Below are positions 34,934 to 44,450 of a stretch of 64,000 bases of DNA, piece after piece. The notes beneath the pieces are model-generated. The model searched no databases, had not been told where the DNA came from, and worked only from the letters and a program-made list of their open reading frames with translations. Position 1 is the first letter of the stretch, and every line of letters starts with the position of its first letter. The DNA comes from Blastocatellia bacterium (GTDB taxonomy: Bacteria > Acidobacteriota > Blastocatellia > Pyrinomonadales > Pyrinomonadaceae), in assembly GCA_003168335.1 (NCBI GenBank), contig PMSM01000006.1:572320-636319 (forward strand), given 5' to 3'. Both the position numbers and the translations under genes were made by a program.

Positions 34934-36922
34934 ATGAAAACCATTCCCCGTTTTTTCCTGCTCCTCGTGGTGGTGGCGTGCTTTGTAATGTGCGCGTTCG
35001 TGACGTCATTCGCCGGTGGCGACGACTGGCGCGCGATCGATCCAGCCGAACTTGCGTCCAAGACGCCGGTGGTCGAGAAGGATGCCGACGCCGAGGCGAT
35101 CTTCTGGGAGGTGCGGATCGACGATAGCCAGCCGAACGAAATCTCGATGAAGAATTATATCCGAATCAAAGTTTTCACTGAGCGCGGTAAGGAGTTGCAA
35201 AGCAGAGTTGATCTTACCTATCTCGGCTCTGCCAGGATCAAGGACATCGCGGCGCGGGTGATCAAAGCGGATGGCTCGATTCTTGAGCTAAAGAAAGAGG
35301 ACGTCTTTGACCGGACCATCGTCAAAGCAAGCGGGCTTAAGTACAAAGCCAAATCATTTGCCCTACCCGGTGTCGAGCCCGGTTCGATCATTGAATATCG
35401 CTGGCAACACGTCTATCCCGGCGGCAGCGCTAATCGAATGCGCCTGCAGTTTCAGCGCGAGATTCCCGTGCAACAGGTAACCTACTATCTGAAGCCATTC
35501 CGTGGCATGCACTACAACTCGTTTCACATGGAAGAAGCTCGGTTCATCAAGGACAACGACAACTTCTATAAGCTGACTAAGACTAACATGCCGGCTTATC
35601 GCGAAGAGCCCAGGATGCCTCCTGAAGATGAAGTGCGAGCGTGGGTCTTTCTCTTCTATTCAGAAGAAACCAAAGTCGACGCGGAGAAGTATTGGAAGGA
35701 ATTTGGCAGGAAGTACTTCGAACTCTCGAAGGACGAGATGAAGGTCAATGACGAGGTGAAGAGTGCCGTCACGGGCATCATTGGGTCAGCCGCTACGCCG
35801 CAGGAGAAGCTCGAGCTGATTTATGACTTTTGCCGGACAAAGATCCGGAACATAAGCCGTGACGCAACCGGACTTTCTGAAGACGAAAAAAAGAAGATTA
35901 GAGGAAGCAAATTACCGGCGGATACACTCAAGCACGGCGCCGGAACGGGTGGGCAAATTGACATGCTCTTCGCGGCGCTGGCAAAGGCAGCCGGATTCGA
36001 AGCACGTCCGGCAGTGTCGGGTAACCGCGACGATTTCTTCTTCAGCCCGGTTATCGCCAACGGGTACTTGCTGGCGTCGTCTTGCATCGCAGTTCAAGTT
36101 GGAGAAGAGTGGAAATTTTTCAGCCCGGCAGAAACGTACACGGCCTTTGGAATGTTGGGCTGGCCGGAAGAGGGCCAGGATGCCTTGATCACGGACTCGA
36201 AGGATCCGGCCTGGGTAAGAACGCCTCTGTCGCCACCTGAGAAATCGCTCGAAAAGCGCAGCGGAAAATTCCGGTTACTCGAAGACGGGACGCTCGAGGG
36301 AGATGTGCGCATTGAATATACCGGCCACCTGGGTTTTGACAAGAAAGCATACAACGCCGAGGATTCACCGGTGCAGCGCGAAGAAACTGTGCGCAACCTC
36401 GTTAAGGCGCGCATGAGCACTGCTGAACTTTCAGACATCAAGATCGAAAACGTAAACGATCCGCTGAAGCCTTTCGCTTATGTTTACCACGTCCGCGTTG
36501 TGGGCTACGCTCAACGCACCGGCAAACGGCTTTTCCTGCAGCCTGGATTCTTTACCCACGGAATTGGACCACTGTTTTCAGCGAACGAGCGCCAGAACCA
36601 GGTCTATTTTCATTATCCATGGTCCGAACAGGAACACACTACAATCGATCTGCCGGCTGGTTTTTCCCTCGATAGTCCGGACGTGCCCGCGCCTATTACG
36701 CCGGCGATGACGCAGAACCTCTGCGAGCAGAAGATCAAAATGGCCGTCACGACCGACGGGCACACGCTGATTTATGACCGAAGTTTTTTCTTTGGCGGTG
36801 GCGGCAGCATTCTGTTTCCGGTGCGGAGTTACCCGGCGCTGAAACAACTCTTCGATCTGATCAATAAGAACAACAATCACACAATCACGCTCAAACAGGG
36901 CGCGGCGACTGCTTCAAATTAG
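34934..36922 (+). CDS. DUF3857/transglutaminase-like protein, catalytic triad lost
   Basis: This 662-residue protein has a signal peptide (FFLLLVVVACFVMCAFVTSF then AGGDD). Residues about 60-220 are a DUF3857 domain (SMKNYIRIKVFTERGKELQS and VEPGSIIEYRWQHVYPGG), and about 265-400 a transglutaminase-like fold (LIYDFCRTKIRNIS). The catalytic Cys expected in GDCKDK is replaced: the region reads HGAGTGGQIDMLFAALAKAA with Gly there, the His position reads ASSCIAVQ, and the Asp position reads FSPAETY. A C-terminal DUF3858-like beta region follows. It is probably an envelope pseudoenzyme. An intact-triad paralogue follows 37 bp later. Confidence 0.83.
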   Translation: MKTIPRFFLLLVVVACFVMCAFVTSFAGGDDWRAIDPAELASKTPVVEKDADAEAIFWEVRIDDSQPNEISMKNYIRIKVFTERGKELQSRVDLTYLGSARIKDIAARVIKADGSILELKKEDVFDRTIVKASGLKYKAKSFALPGVEPGSIIEYRWQHVYPGGSANRMRLQFQREIPVQQVTYYLKPFRGMHYNSFHMEEARFIKDNDNFYKLTKTNMPAYREEPRMPPEDEVRAWVFLFYSEETKVDAEKYWKEFGRKYFELSKDEMKVNDEVKSAVTGIIGSAATPQEKLELIYDFCRTKIRNISRDATGLSEDEKKKIRGSKLPADTLKHGAGTGGQIDMLFAALAKAAGFEARPAVSGNRDDFFFSPVIANGYLLASSCIAVQVGEEWKFFSPAETYTAFGMLGWPEEGQDALITDSKDPAWVRTPLSPPEKSLEKRSGKFRLLEDGTLEGDVRIEYTGHLGFDKKAYNAEDSPVQREETVRNLVKARMSTAELSDIKIENVNDPLKPFAYVYHVRVVGYAQRTGKRLFLQPGFFTHGIGPLFSANERQNQVYFHYPWSEQEHTTIDLPAGFSLDSPDVPAPITPAMTQNLCEQKIKMAVTTDGHTLIYDRSFFFGGGGSILFPVRSYPALKQLFDLINKNNNHTITLKQGAATASN

Positions 36923-36959
36923 AAAACACTCACGGTCCGACGAAAGGGAGTTCTGGAAA

Positions 36960-38930
36960 ATGCGCCTAAGACTACTCGGGTTGGGGCTGCTAATGCTTTT
37001 TGGCGCCGCCGGTGTCAGGGCAGCCGGCGATGACACCCCCATGTGGTTGCAGCAAGCTACCAAGGTCTCCGTGCCTGCCTACGAAAAGGACCTCCCGGCC
37101 GTGGTGTTGCAGAGAGAGCAACACGTGACCGTAAGCGATGACGGGCGCATCACGACCGTGACCCTGTTTGCGGTCCGCATTCTGATTCGCGAAGGACGTG
37201 GATACGCCGAAGCCAGAGAGTATTACGAAAGCGATGCCGGGAAAGTCCGCGAGATGCACGCCTGGTTAATCAGGCCTTCGGGTCAGATCAAGAAGTATGG
37301 CAAGGATGACATCATCGACGAGGTGGAAGACCCGAATGACATTTACAACGAATCTCGATTCAAAATGATTGACGCGTCGAATGAGGCCGAGGCCGGCGCC
37401 ATTTTCGGCTATCAGGCGACCACCGAAGAGAGATCGATCTTCGCGCAGGATGTTTGGTCCTTTCAGAATCGGCTGCCTGCGATAGCGTCACGATATACTC
37501 TTACCCTACCCTCAGGATGGAGCGCGAGGTCGGTAACTTTCAATCACGCGAAAATCGAGCCGACCATAAGCGGTTCCACTTACACCTGGGAACTTCAGAA
37601 TCTGTCGCCTATAGTCCCTGAACCCAGCAGTCCTCGAGTTTCCAGCCTGGCGCCGCGAATCGCCATCAGCTATTTTCCGCCTGGCGATACGCAACCAGCT
37701 AACTTCAAAATTTTTTCCAACTGGGCCGAGGTTTCTTACTGGCTGACTCAGTTACACGACCCGCAGTCGACTCCCAACGATGCTATGTCGGAAAAAACGC
37801 GGCAGTTAACGGCAAACGCAAAGACCGAGCTGGAAAAAATTCGCGCCATAGGAAGTTTTGTGCAGGCCATCCGCTACATCTCGATAGACATCGGCGTGAG
37901 CCGCGGCGGCGGGATGCGGCCGCACCTGGCCACGGAAGTCTTTGCCAAGTCATACGGTGACTGCAAAGACAAAGCGAATTTGATGCGGGCCATGCTCAAG
38001 GTCCTGGGTATCACCGCCTATCCGGTCGCGATCTATTCGGGGGATGCGGACTATGTGCGCGAGGAGTGGGCGTCACCAAACCAGTTCAACCATTGTATTA
38101 TCGCGATCAAAATCAGCGATGAAACGCAGGCCGCCACGGTCCTGGCGCATCCCAAGTTGGGCCGTCTCTTAATTTTCGATCCCACTGACGACGATACGCC
38201 GGTTGGCGATCTTCCGGGACAGGAACAAGGCAGTCTGGCGTTAATCGTGGCGGGTGAGGCAGGTTCATTGATGCGCATGCCGGTTACCCCGGCAGAAACT
38301 AACCTCCTGGATCGGCGAGTTGAGGCCAAGCTGGATGCGGACGGATCACTAACAGCCACTATCCGGGAAACGGCGACGGGCAGATGGGCGGTTGGTTATC
38401 GCAGTGAGTTTCGGCACCTCTCGCGTTCGGATTATCAAAAAGTGATCGAGGGTTGGATTACGGCCGGAGCGACGGGCGCTAAACTTCGCAAGGTCGAGCC
38501 CCGCGATGACATGGCGGCAAGCCGCTTCGATCTCGATATTGACTTAACTGCGACCGGCTATGCGCAGTTAATGCAGGATCGTCTGCTGGTCTTCAAACCG
38601 GCCATCGTCTCGCGCCGCGAATCGCTGTCACTCACTGAAGCAAAACGGAAACATCCGATCGTGCTCAGAGCGACTGCTTACTCAGAGACTGTGCAGGTGC
38701 AGCTGCCGGCAGGCTTCGTGGTCGATGAAATGCCCGACCCGGTGAAGCTCGATACTTCTTTCGGATCCTACGCCACCACTTACGAGGTCAAGGAAGGCCA
38801 GTTAATCTTCACGCGCAAACTGGTCCAGAACGCGGCCACCATTCCCGTCGAGCAATACAATACTGTGCGTGGGTTTTTTGAAAAGATTCGCGCGGCCGAA
38901 CAGGCGCCAGTGGTGTTGGCGAGGAAGTGA
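36960..38930 (+). CDS. DUF3857 transglutaminase-like protein, intact triad
   Basis: The 656-residue protein has a signal peptide (LLGLGLLMLFGAAGVRA) and the same architecture as its upstream neighbour: DUF3857 (about 55-230: IRILIREGRGYAEAREYYES), a transglutaminase core and a beta-rich C terminus. The triad is visible: C335 in SYGDCKDKANLMRAML, H378 in QFNHCIIAIKI and D407 in LLIFDPTDDD. Members are predicted to make or break amide bonds in the periplasm, but reactions are untested. It shares an operon with the upstream degenerate paralogue. It converges on purL with only 7 bp between stops. Confidence 0.85.
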   Translation: MRLRLLGLGLLMLFGAAGVRAAGDDTPMWLQQATKVSVPAYEKDLPAVVLQREQHVTVSDDGRITTVTLFAVRILIREGRGYAEAREYYESDAGKVREMHAWLIRPSGQIKKYGKDDIIDEVEDPNDIYNESRFKMIDASNEAEAGAIFGYQATTEERSIFAQDVWSFQNRLPAIASRYTLTLPSGWSARSVTFNHAKIEPTISGSTYTWELQNLSPIVPEPSSPRVSSLAPRIAISYFPPGDTQPANFKIFSNWAEVSYWLTQLHDPQSTPNDAMSEKTRQLTANAKTELEKIRAIGSFVQAIRYISIDIGVSRGGGMRPHLATEVFAKSYGDCKDKANLMRAMLKVLGITAYPVAIYSGDADYVREEWASPNQFNHCIIAIKISDETQAATVLAHPKLGRLLIFDPTDDDTPVGDLPGQEQGSLALIVAGEAGSLMRMPVTPAETNLLDRRVEAKLDADGSLTATIRETATGRWAVGYRSEFRHLSRSDYQKVIEGWITAGATGAKLRKVEPRDDMAASRFDLDIDLTATGYAQLMQDRLLVFKPAIVSRRESLSLTEAKRKHPIVLRATAYSETVQVQLPAGFVVDEMPDPVKLDTSFGSYATTYEVKEGQLIFTRKLVQNAATIPVEQYNTVRGFFEKIRAAEQAPVVLARK

Positions 38931-38937
38931 TTGAATC

Positions 38938-41301
38938 CTATTCAGCGCCGGCAGCCAGCACTTCCGCCTGCAATTTGTCCTTCAGCGACGAGCGCCAGGC
39001 GCTTTCCAGTTCGGCCACATCCAGTTGAATTACTTCCTCGCCGTCGCTTTCAATTCGCAGGCGATCGGCACCGACATTCCCCAACAGCGTCATCGGACAA
39101 CCGGCCGCGGCGACGACCTCTTCAATGTCACCCAACGACGATTCGTCAAAACTGATTATGATCCGAGACGGGGTTTCACTAAATAGCCGCGTGGCCAGAT
39201 CGTAATCGCCGGTGATGTCGAGGTCGGCGCCGAAGACTTCGCGATTCAGCGAAGAAAAACAACACTCCGCGAGCGCTACCGCCAACCCGCCATCCCCGCA
39301 ATCGTGGGCTGAGCGCAACAAGCCGGCTTCGGCCGCGCGCAGGCAAGCCGTTTGCACTGCGAGTTCCGCTTCCAGATCGAGTGTGGGCACTCGGGGGTCA
39401 TCGCTTTGTACTCCACAGACCGAGGCGTATTCGCTTATTGAAAGATCGTCATGCGTGGCTCCGAGCAGTGCGATGAAATCACCGGCGTTCTTAAAGCCGG
39501 GTTGAATCACGCGTTTCACATCTTCCATCAGGCCCACCATGCCGATGACCGGCGTCGGCAAGATGCCGCGTCCTTCGGTTTCGTTGTAGAAGGATACGTT
39601 GCCGGAAACGACTGGCGTATTAAAGGCGCGGCAGGCTTCGGCAATACCGTCGATGACTTCTGAGAACGCCCACATCACTTCGGGCCGTTCCGGAGAGGCA
39701 AAGTTCAGACAGTTAGTAATCGCGATCGGCTGGGCGCCGACGCAGACGACGTTGCGCGCGGCTTCGGCGACCATGAGCCTGGCTCCTGCGCGCGGGTTCG
39801 CCGCGCAATAGCGGCCGTTGCCGTCAAGCGAGATCGCCAGCGCACGGCGCGTCTCTTTAATCCGCACCACAGCGGCGTCTGCGCCCGGTAACACCGCGGT
39901 GTTCGTGCGCACCATGTGGTCGTACTGGCGATAGACCCATTCTTTGGAAGCAAGATTGGGTGAGGAAAGCAGATGCAACAGTGCTTCGTTGTAGTTTTGA
40001 GGCGACGTGTTTGCTGGGAGCGCGGACGTCCCGTCCGCATTGAGCGCGTCAGCGCGAACAGACGATCCGGTAGAGATATCCTGGGAAAGCGGCGGGACGC
40101 GAGCTTGGCTCGCGTCTGCGGACGAGACGTCCGCGCTCCCAGCGTTTAGGCTCATTGGTTTCATCGGCCTTTCATAGACCGGTGCTTCATCTGTCAGCGC
40201 TTTCACCGGAACATCGCAAACAATCTCGCTGTTGTGGGTGACCCGCATGCGGCCATCGTCGCGCACTTGACCGATCACGACTGCGTCCAGGTCCCACTTG
40301 CGAAAGATATCGCCAACCTCGCGCTCGCGCCCCTTGTGCGCCACTATCAACATGCGCTCCTGCGATTCCGACAGCAGCATCTCGTAAGCGGTCATGCCGG
40401 TTTCGCGCTGCGGTACTAATGACAGATCAATCTCGATGCCGGTACCGGCGCGGGCGGCCATCTCGCAGGTCGAACAGGTAAGCCCGGCCGCGCCCATGTC
40501 CTGGATGCCGGCGACGGCGCCGCTGCGCATCGCTTCCAGGCACGCTTCGAGCAGAAGCTTTTCCAGGAAAGGATCGCCGACCTGCACCGTCGGCCGTTTC
40601 TCCAGGGCTTCTTCATCAAACTCAGCCGAAGCCATCGTCGCACCATGAATGCCGTCGCGACCGGTCTTGGCGCCGACATACAAAACGGGATTGCCGACGC
40701 CCGTGGCCTTGCCAAAGAAGATCTGATCTTTGCGCACCAGGCCGAGCGCGAAAGCATTCACCAGCGGGTTGAATGCGTAAGCATCGTCGAATGAAACTTC
40801 GCCGCCCACGGTGGGCACGCCGAACGCGTTGCCGTAATGCGCAATGCCGGCCACGACGCCGGCCAGCAGCGAGCGATTACGGTGCCCATTTTTAGGGTCG
40901 TCCAACGATCCGAATCTCAAACTGTTGAGCGCGGCGATCGGGCGGGCGCCCATCGTAAAGATGTCGCGCAGAATTCCGCCGACGCCGGTGGCCGCTCCCT
41001 GAAACGGCTCAATGAATGATGGGTGATTGTGCGACTCGATCTTGAACGCGGCGCACCAGCCGTCGCCGAGGTCCACCACGCCGGCATTTTCACCGGGCGG
41101 CACAATCACGCGCTCACCCGTAATCGGCAAGCGTTTCAAATGAATGCGAGAAGATTTGTACGAACAATGCTCCGACCACATCACCGAAAAGACGCCCAGC
41201 TCCACCAGGTTCGGCTCACGTCCGAGCAACTCTTTGATGTGCGTGAATTCTTCGGGAGTGAGGTTATGTGCGGCGATTACCTCGGGAGTGATTGGTTCCA
41301 T
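38938..41301 (-). CDS. purL: Phosphoribosylformylglycinamidine synthase, large subunit PurL
   Basis: This 787-residue small-type PurL converts FGAR to FGAM with ATP and ammonia supplied by PurQ. Key blocks: [75 protein letters not shown]-type nucleotide motifs and [20 protein letters not shown]. Small PurLs are usually 720-750 residues. The excess is largely a Ser/Ala-rich segment ([20 protein letters not shown]) encoded by a 129-bp palindromic repeat at 40014-40142 that looks inserted in frame. PurS and PurQ lie upstream on the same strand, separated by redox and lipoprotein genes. Confidence 0.95.
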   Translation of the reverse strand: MEPITPEVIAAHNLTPEEFTHIKELLGREPNLVELGVFSVMWSEHCSYKSSRIHLKRLPITGERVIVPPGENAGVVDLGDGWCAAFKIESHNHPSFIEPFQGAATGVGGILRDIFTMGARPIAALNSLRFGSLDDPKNGHRNRSLLAGVVAGIAHYGNAFGVPTVGGEVSFDDAYAFNPLVNAFALGLVRKDQIFFGKATGVGNPVLYVGAKTGRDGIHGATMASAEFDEEALEKRPTVQVGDPFLEKLLLEACLEAMRSGAVAGIQDMGAAGLTCSTCEMAARAGTGIEIDLSLVPQRETGMTAYEMLLSESQERMLIVAHKGREREVGDIFRKWDLDAVVIGQVRDDGRMRVTHNSEIVCDVPVKALTDEAPVYERPMKPMSLNAGSADVSSADASQARVPPLSQDISTGSSVRADALNADGTSALPANTSPQNYNEALLHLLSSPNLASKEWVYRQYDHMVRTNTAVLPGADAAVVRIKETRRALAISLDGNGRYCAANPRAGARLMVAEAARNVVCVGAQPIAITNCLNFASPERPEVMWAFSEVIDGIAEACRAFNTPVVSGNVSFYNETEGRGILPTPVIGMVGLMEDVKRVIQPGFKNAGDFIALLGATHDDLSISEYASVCGVQSDDPRVPTLDLEAELAVQTACLRAAEAGLLRSAHDCGDGGLAVALAECCFSSLNREVFGADLDITGDYDLATRLFSETPSRIIISFDESSLGDIEEVVAAAGCPMTLLGNVGADRLRIESDGEEVIQLDVAELESAWRSSLKDKLQAEVLAAGAE
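40014..40142. repeat. Palindromic repeat inserted in frame in purL
   Basis: Perfect 17-bp arms CTGGGAGCGCGGACGTC (40014-40030) and GACGTCCGCGCTCCCAG (40126-40142) bound 129 bp (43 codons). The interior has further hairpins, including GACGCGAGCTTGGCTCGCGT. It carries no stop in the purL frame. Confidence 0.85.
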
Positions 41302-41325
41302 TGGAAGCGGATGGCTTCTTTCTGT

Positions 41326-41913
41326 CTACTGCTTCCCGCGTACCAGCTTATCTATCGCACTGCGCAACTCCGCGGGCTTGATAGCGCCGAAATACTTGAA
41401 AACGACCTTGCCGTCTTTATCGAAAAGGTATGTCGCCGGCAATGCCCCGTCCCACGTCTCGTCTACCGCATGTATCGCCGGCTCGGGATCTTTGACGTTC
41501 AGCAGCACCACGCGCATCTGGGCCTTCATCTGCTTAAGAAAATCCGGCACCGTGGTCTTGATCTCGGTAACTTCATCGAGACTGACCGAGATGAAGTTCA
41601 AGCCCCGGTCGCGATAATCATTATCGATCCTCACCAGATCGGGAAACTCTTCGCGGCAGCCATCGCACCAGGTCGCCCAGAAATTGATCAGCAGTGGCCG
41701 CGGGTCTTTCGGGTCGCGCTGCAAGATCTTCTTCAGACCTTCGAGATCGATTTCGCTAACCTCAGTAGCGTCGAGGCCGTCCGGAACAAACGGGCCAGAG
41801 TGTCTGGCTCTCGAGGCAACGCCTGTCGACGGTGTCTGGGCAGGCGCTGCGAAGCCGGCCAGAGCGCAAACAGCAGCGAGACCGATTAACAATAAAGGAA
41901 AGCGCAAACGCAT
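41326..41913 (-). CDS. TlpA/ResA-like thioredoxin-fold protein
   Basis: The Met at 41911-41913 (MRLRFPLLLIGLAAVCALAG) gives 195 residues with a signal peptide; a longer frame starts in a repeat. The thioredoxin fold shows LLINFWATWCDGCREEFPDL with the redox pair C83/C86, then LNFISVSLDEVTEIKTTVPD and the cis-Pro region ALPATYLFDKDGKVVFKYFG. TlpA/ResA-like proteins reduce disulfides in the envelope. It is the last gene of a DsbA-VKOR-redoxin-TlpA run, 24 bp upstream of purL. Confidence 0.88.
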   Translation of the reverse strand: MRLRFPLLLIGLAAVCALAGFAAPAQTPSTGVASRARHSGPFVPDGLDATEVSEIDLEGLKKILQRDPKDPRPLLINFWATWCDGCREEFPDLVRIDNDYRDRGLNFISVSLDEVTEIKTTVPDFLKQMKAQMRVVLLNVKDPEPAIHAVDETWDGALPATYLFDKDGKVVFKYFGAIKPAELRSAIDKLVRGKQ

Positions 41914-41917
41914 TTTC

Positions 41918-41992
41918 TGTAGCGCAAGTTGTGAACTTGCGATTTGTTCCGCTGCTTTAGCGACGTGGGCGCAGGTACCAACTTGCGCCACA
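41918..41992. repeat. GCGCAAGTTG...CAACTTGCGC inverted repeat
   Basis: TGTAGCGCAAGTTGTGAACT (from 41918) and ACCAACTTGCGCCACA (41977-41992) are imperfect inverted arms, each with an inner AAGTT...AACTT dyad. It fills the gap between the redoxin and TlpA genes. Confidence 0.8.
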
Positions 41993-41996
41993 GGGA

Positions 41997-42611
41997 TTAC
42001 GAAGCGCGCTTGATGCTGCATCCGAAAGCCGCGCCGCCGGTCTTGCTGATCGGCTTGCCGGCCAGCATTTCATCGAGCGCCTCACGCAGATCGTTTGACG
42101 TAATGTTCGCGGTGTTCTGTGAATTGTCGATGCGGCCGTGATAGACGAGCTTGCCGCCGGCGTCAATCACATATGTTTCCGGAGTCCGCGTCGCGCCGAG
42201 GCGATCCGCGATCTTGTTGCCATCGTCCTTCAACACAGCAAACGTGAAATGCTTTTCGGCGGCGTGCGACTTCACCGCGGCCACCGGCTCAGTCGCGTTT
42301 GAGTTGATGCCAATCACGTTCACGCCTTTGGCCTTGTAATCCTGCGCCAGTTTTTCCATGCGCTCGTTGTAGCCGTTCGAGACGGGGCACTGGACCGAGA
42401 TGAAAATCAGGACCGCGCCGTTCTTGCCCGTTAACGACTTCAGCGAATGCTCAGCGCCGTCGGTGTCCGGCAGTTTGAAGTCATCAATGGTCGTGCCGAT
42501 GGCCGGCGGAGCCGGCAAATCACTCCCGTTGCGCCCGCTGCCGGCGACCGCGGCGAAACCAACAATCAAAATCGACGCGAGGAACAGTGAAAGCGCGTGA
42601 TGCTTCTTCAT
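41997..42611 (-). CDS. Secreted redoxin/AhpC-TSA-like protein
   Basis: From the Met at 42609-42611 (MKKHHALSLFLASILIVGFA) the protein has 204 residues with a signal peptide. The domain (about 45-175) shows IDDFKLPDTDGAEHSLKSLT, AVLIFISVQCPVSNGYNERM with C75 in a CPVS site, TPETYVIDAGGKLVYHGRID, and a second cysteine near the C terminus (AAFGCSIKR, C198). This pattern belongs to a thioredoxin/redoxin family frequent in Acidobacteriota and Planctomycetes. It probably works with TlpA and DsbA nearby. Confidence 0.85.
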   Translation of the reverse strand: MKKHHALSLFLASILIVGFAAVAGSGRNGSDLPAPPAIGTTIDDFKLPDTDGAEHSLKSLTGKNGAVLIFISVQCPVSNGYNERMEKLAQDYKAKGVNVIGINSNATEPVAAVKSHAAEKHFTFAVLKDDGNKIADRLGATRTPETYVIDAGGKLVYHGRIDNSQNTANITSNDLREALDEMLAGKPISKTGGAAFGCSIKRAS

Positions 42612-42710
42612 TCTACTTACTCCCTTCGAGGATGGGCGTTGAACGCCAAGATTAGCAGCCAAAAGTTAGACGTGGCAAGTCTGGGAATAGTTCGCAGTAA
42701 CTAATCTCGA

Positions 42711-43166
42711 TCAACTGCGCCGCTTCATAATCCCTCTGCCCAATACAATTGCCGTCAAGACCGTCGTAACCGCTGCTGAAAGCAGGCAATACTGACAGAA
42801 GTGGTGAATGACGAAGGCTTGCAGATAGAGAAGCCACAGTGTCATCAGAAACATCAAACCGACCAGCGCGGCCAGTAACGGTCTCGCTAATCGATAACCA
42901 AAAGCGGCCAGGATCGAAAGACTGAATACGCTGAAATAAGCGAAGGCGCCCATCGCCGCCAAAGGGACCGGGCCAATGTGAGCGTACGAACTGCCGAGGA
43001 CTTCTGAGCAGCCGGAAATGATTGTGCAGCGAAGATGCTGACCGGTCAGGTCCTGGACGGTGAGATAGATCGCATCGCCGAGTCCAATCAGCGATACCAG
43101 CGCCGCGATGAGATACGACCAGGCAATTTTGTTCTGGGATTCGCCGGACGAAACGTGTGCGCTCAT
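42711..43166 (-). CDS. VKOR-family disulfide-generating membrane protein
   Basis: The Met at 43164-43166 gives 151 residues with four hydrophobic helices. VKOR reoxidises DsbA by passing electrons to quinone. The four expected cysteines are C47 and C53 in the first periplasmic loop (LRCTIISGCSEVLGSSY) and the active-site pair C124/C127 in IHHFCQYCLLSA. It lies 11 bp downstream of a DsbA-like gene, the usual partner. No fused thioredoxin domain is present. Confidence 0.93.
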   Translation of the reverse strand: MSAHVSSGESQNKIAWSYLIAALVSLIGLGDAIYLTVQDLTGQHLRCTIISGCSEVLGSSYAHIGPVPLAAMGAFAYFSVFSLSILAAFGYRLARPLLAALVGLMFLMTLWLLYLQAFVIHHFCQYCLLSAAVTTVLTAIVLGRGIMKRRS

Positions 43167-43177
43167 TTGCTTGTTCG

Positions 43178-43858
43178 TTACTTGCCGGCCTCGCGCAGTG
43201 CTTGCTTGATCATTTCGCGCAGACCCTCCGGTTTCCACTGGTCGTCCTTGGCTTCCTTACCGTTGACAAAGAATGTCGGCGTGGTGTTCACGTTAAAGAC
43301 ATGCGCTCGCTTGCCATCCTGGAAGATGCGCGCCGCTACTGCTTCGCCGTTTAAATCTTTCATGAACCGGTCCGGGTCCAGCCCAATCTGTTTGGCGTAA
43401 TCGACGAAAATCGGCACGAGGTCCGTGGCCACGCTCCAGGTGGTCTGGTTTTCGTAGAGCTTGTCATGCATCTCCCAGAAACGGCCTTGCAGGCCGGCAG
43501 CCTCCGCGGCCTGGGCAGCGAGCAGAGCGTGCTCGTGCGGCGGAATCAGTGGCCGTTCGCGAAAGACAACGCGCAGATTGTCTCCGAATTCGTTTTCGAT
43601 CTTTTTGAGTTCGGAATAATAGACACCGCAGGAAGGGCACTGAAAATCGCCAAACTCTTCGACCGTCACGAGAGCCTTGGGATTGCCGCGAATGTGTGGC
43701 GGATCAGCGCCCGGCGTGTCGGTCACGGGATTTGTAGGAGTTGGAGAAGCGTTGTTTGCCGAGTTGCCGGGCTTCTGAGATCGCAGCAGCATCCAGGTCG
43801 CAGCCACAGTCGCAACTAGAACAACCGCGATGATTAGCAAAGGTAGAAAGCGTTTCAT
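43178..43858 (-). CDS. DsbA-family thiol oxidase
   Basis: The 226-residue protein has an N-terminal signal anchor (LPLLIIAVVLVATVAATWML), a Pro/Thr-rich linker (SPTPTNPVTDTPGADPP), and a DsbA-like thioredoxin fold with EEFGDFQCPSCGVYYSELKK (CPSC at C74/C77), HEHALLAAQAAEAAGLQGRF and the cis-Pro loop FNVNTTPTFFVNGKEAKD. It introduces disulfides in envelope proteins and is expected to be reoxidised by the adjacent VKOR. It starts at the base next to the upstream lipoprotein stop. Confidence 0.92.
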   Translation of the reverse strand: MKRFLPLLIIAVVLVATVAATWMLLRSQKPGNSANNASPTPTNPVTDTPGADPPHIRGNPKALVTVEEFGDFQCPSCGVYYSELKKIENEFGDNLRVVFRERPLIPPHEHALLAAQAAEAAGLQGRFWEMHDKLYENQTTWSVATDLVPIFVDYAKQIGLDPDRFMKDLNGEAVAARIFQDGKRAHVFNVNTTPTFFVNGKEAKDDQWKPEGLREMIKQALREAGK

Positions 43859-44287
43859 TTACTTGATCCAGAAATCAATCGTCTTCTCTGTATGGTCGTT
43901 TACGTCGACTTCGCACTTGTACTTGCCCGGAGACCAGTCGCGAGGCGAAGTCAGATGGCCATGAACGATGTTCTCTTTAGGTCCAGTGGTGTATTCGATG
44001 TCCCTGATCTTTTCGTTCTTCGAGCTTCCGGCGTCAACGATCCACCAGGAGAATTTCATCCTGGTCCCCTCGTTTGCTTCTTTCAGCGTGACCAGGCAAT
44101 GAACCGTGCGGTCGCTGGGGCTGAAGGTGTTCGTTTCGTCGCCTGGCTCGCCGTTATGGTCCTTGGCCATGTGACCTTCGGAAACCGGGCCGCTCGAGTT
44201 CGAGCGGTTGCTGTTCGTGTTAATGTTGCAGGCCAGCACGGCGAAGACGAGCAGCCCGGCGGCCAGCCAGCCTGAATGGGTTTTCAT
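43859..44287 (-). CDS. Lipoprotein of unknown function, paralogue A
   Basis: This 142-residue protein has a type II signal peptide with lipobox VLAC (Cys20) in MKTHSGWLAAGLLVFAVLAC, then an Asn/Ser-rich spacer and a beta-rich domain (about 60-140): RTVHCLVTLKEANEGTRMKF, IRDIEYTTGPKENIVHGHLT and PRDWSPGKYKCEVDVNDHTE. Two cysteines in the domain may pair. I do not recognise the family. It is a clear paralogue of the gene at 44451 and its stop abuts the DsbA start. Confidence 0.75.
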   Translation of the reverse strand: MKTHSGWLAAGLLVFAVLACNINTNSNRSNSSGPVSEGHMAKDHNGEPGDETNTFSPSDRTVHCLVTLKEANEGTRMKFSWWIVDAGSSKNEKIRDIEYTTGPKENIVHGHLTSPRDWSPGKYKCEVDVNDHTEKTIDFWIK

Positions 44288-44450
44288 TTTTGAGTTGTCC
44301 TTTCTCAGGGTAACCTAAATAGTCCGCCTGGATCACCGCAGCGTCCGGCTTCATGCATCATCAACTGATTTCCGTCGTCCAAACAAGCCGCTGCGCCAGG
44401 TCCGCAAAAACGCGGCTGCATTCACTTTCATATTCAAGAACCGGGTACCG

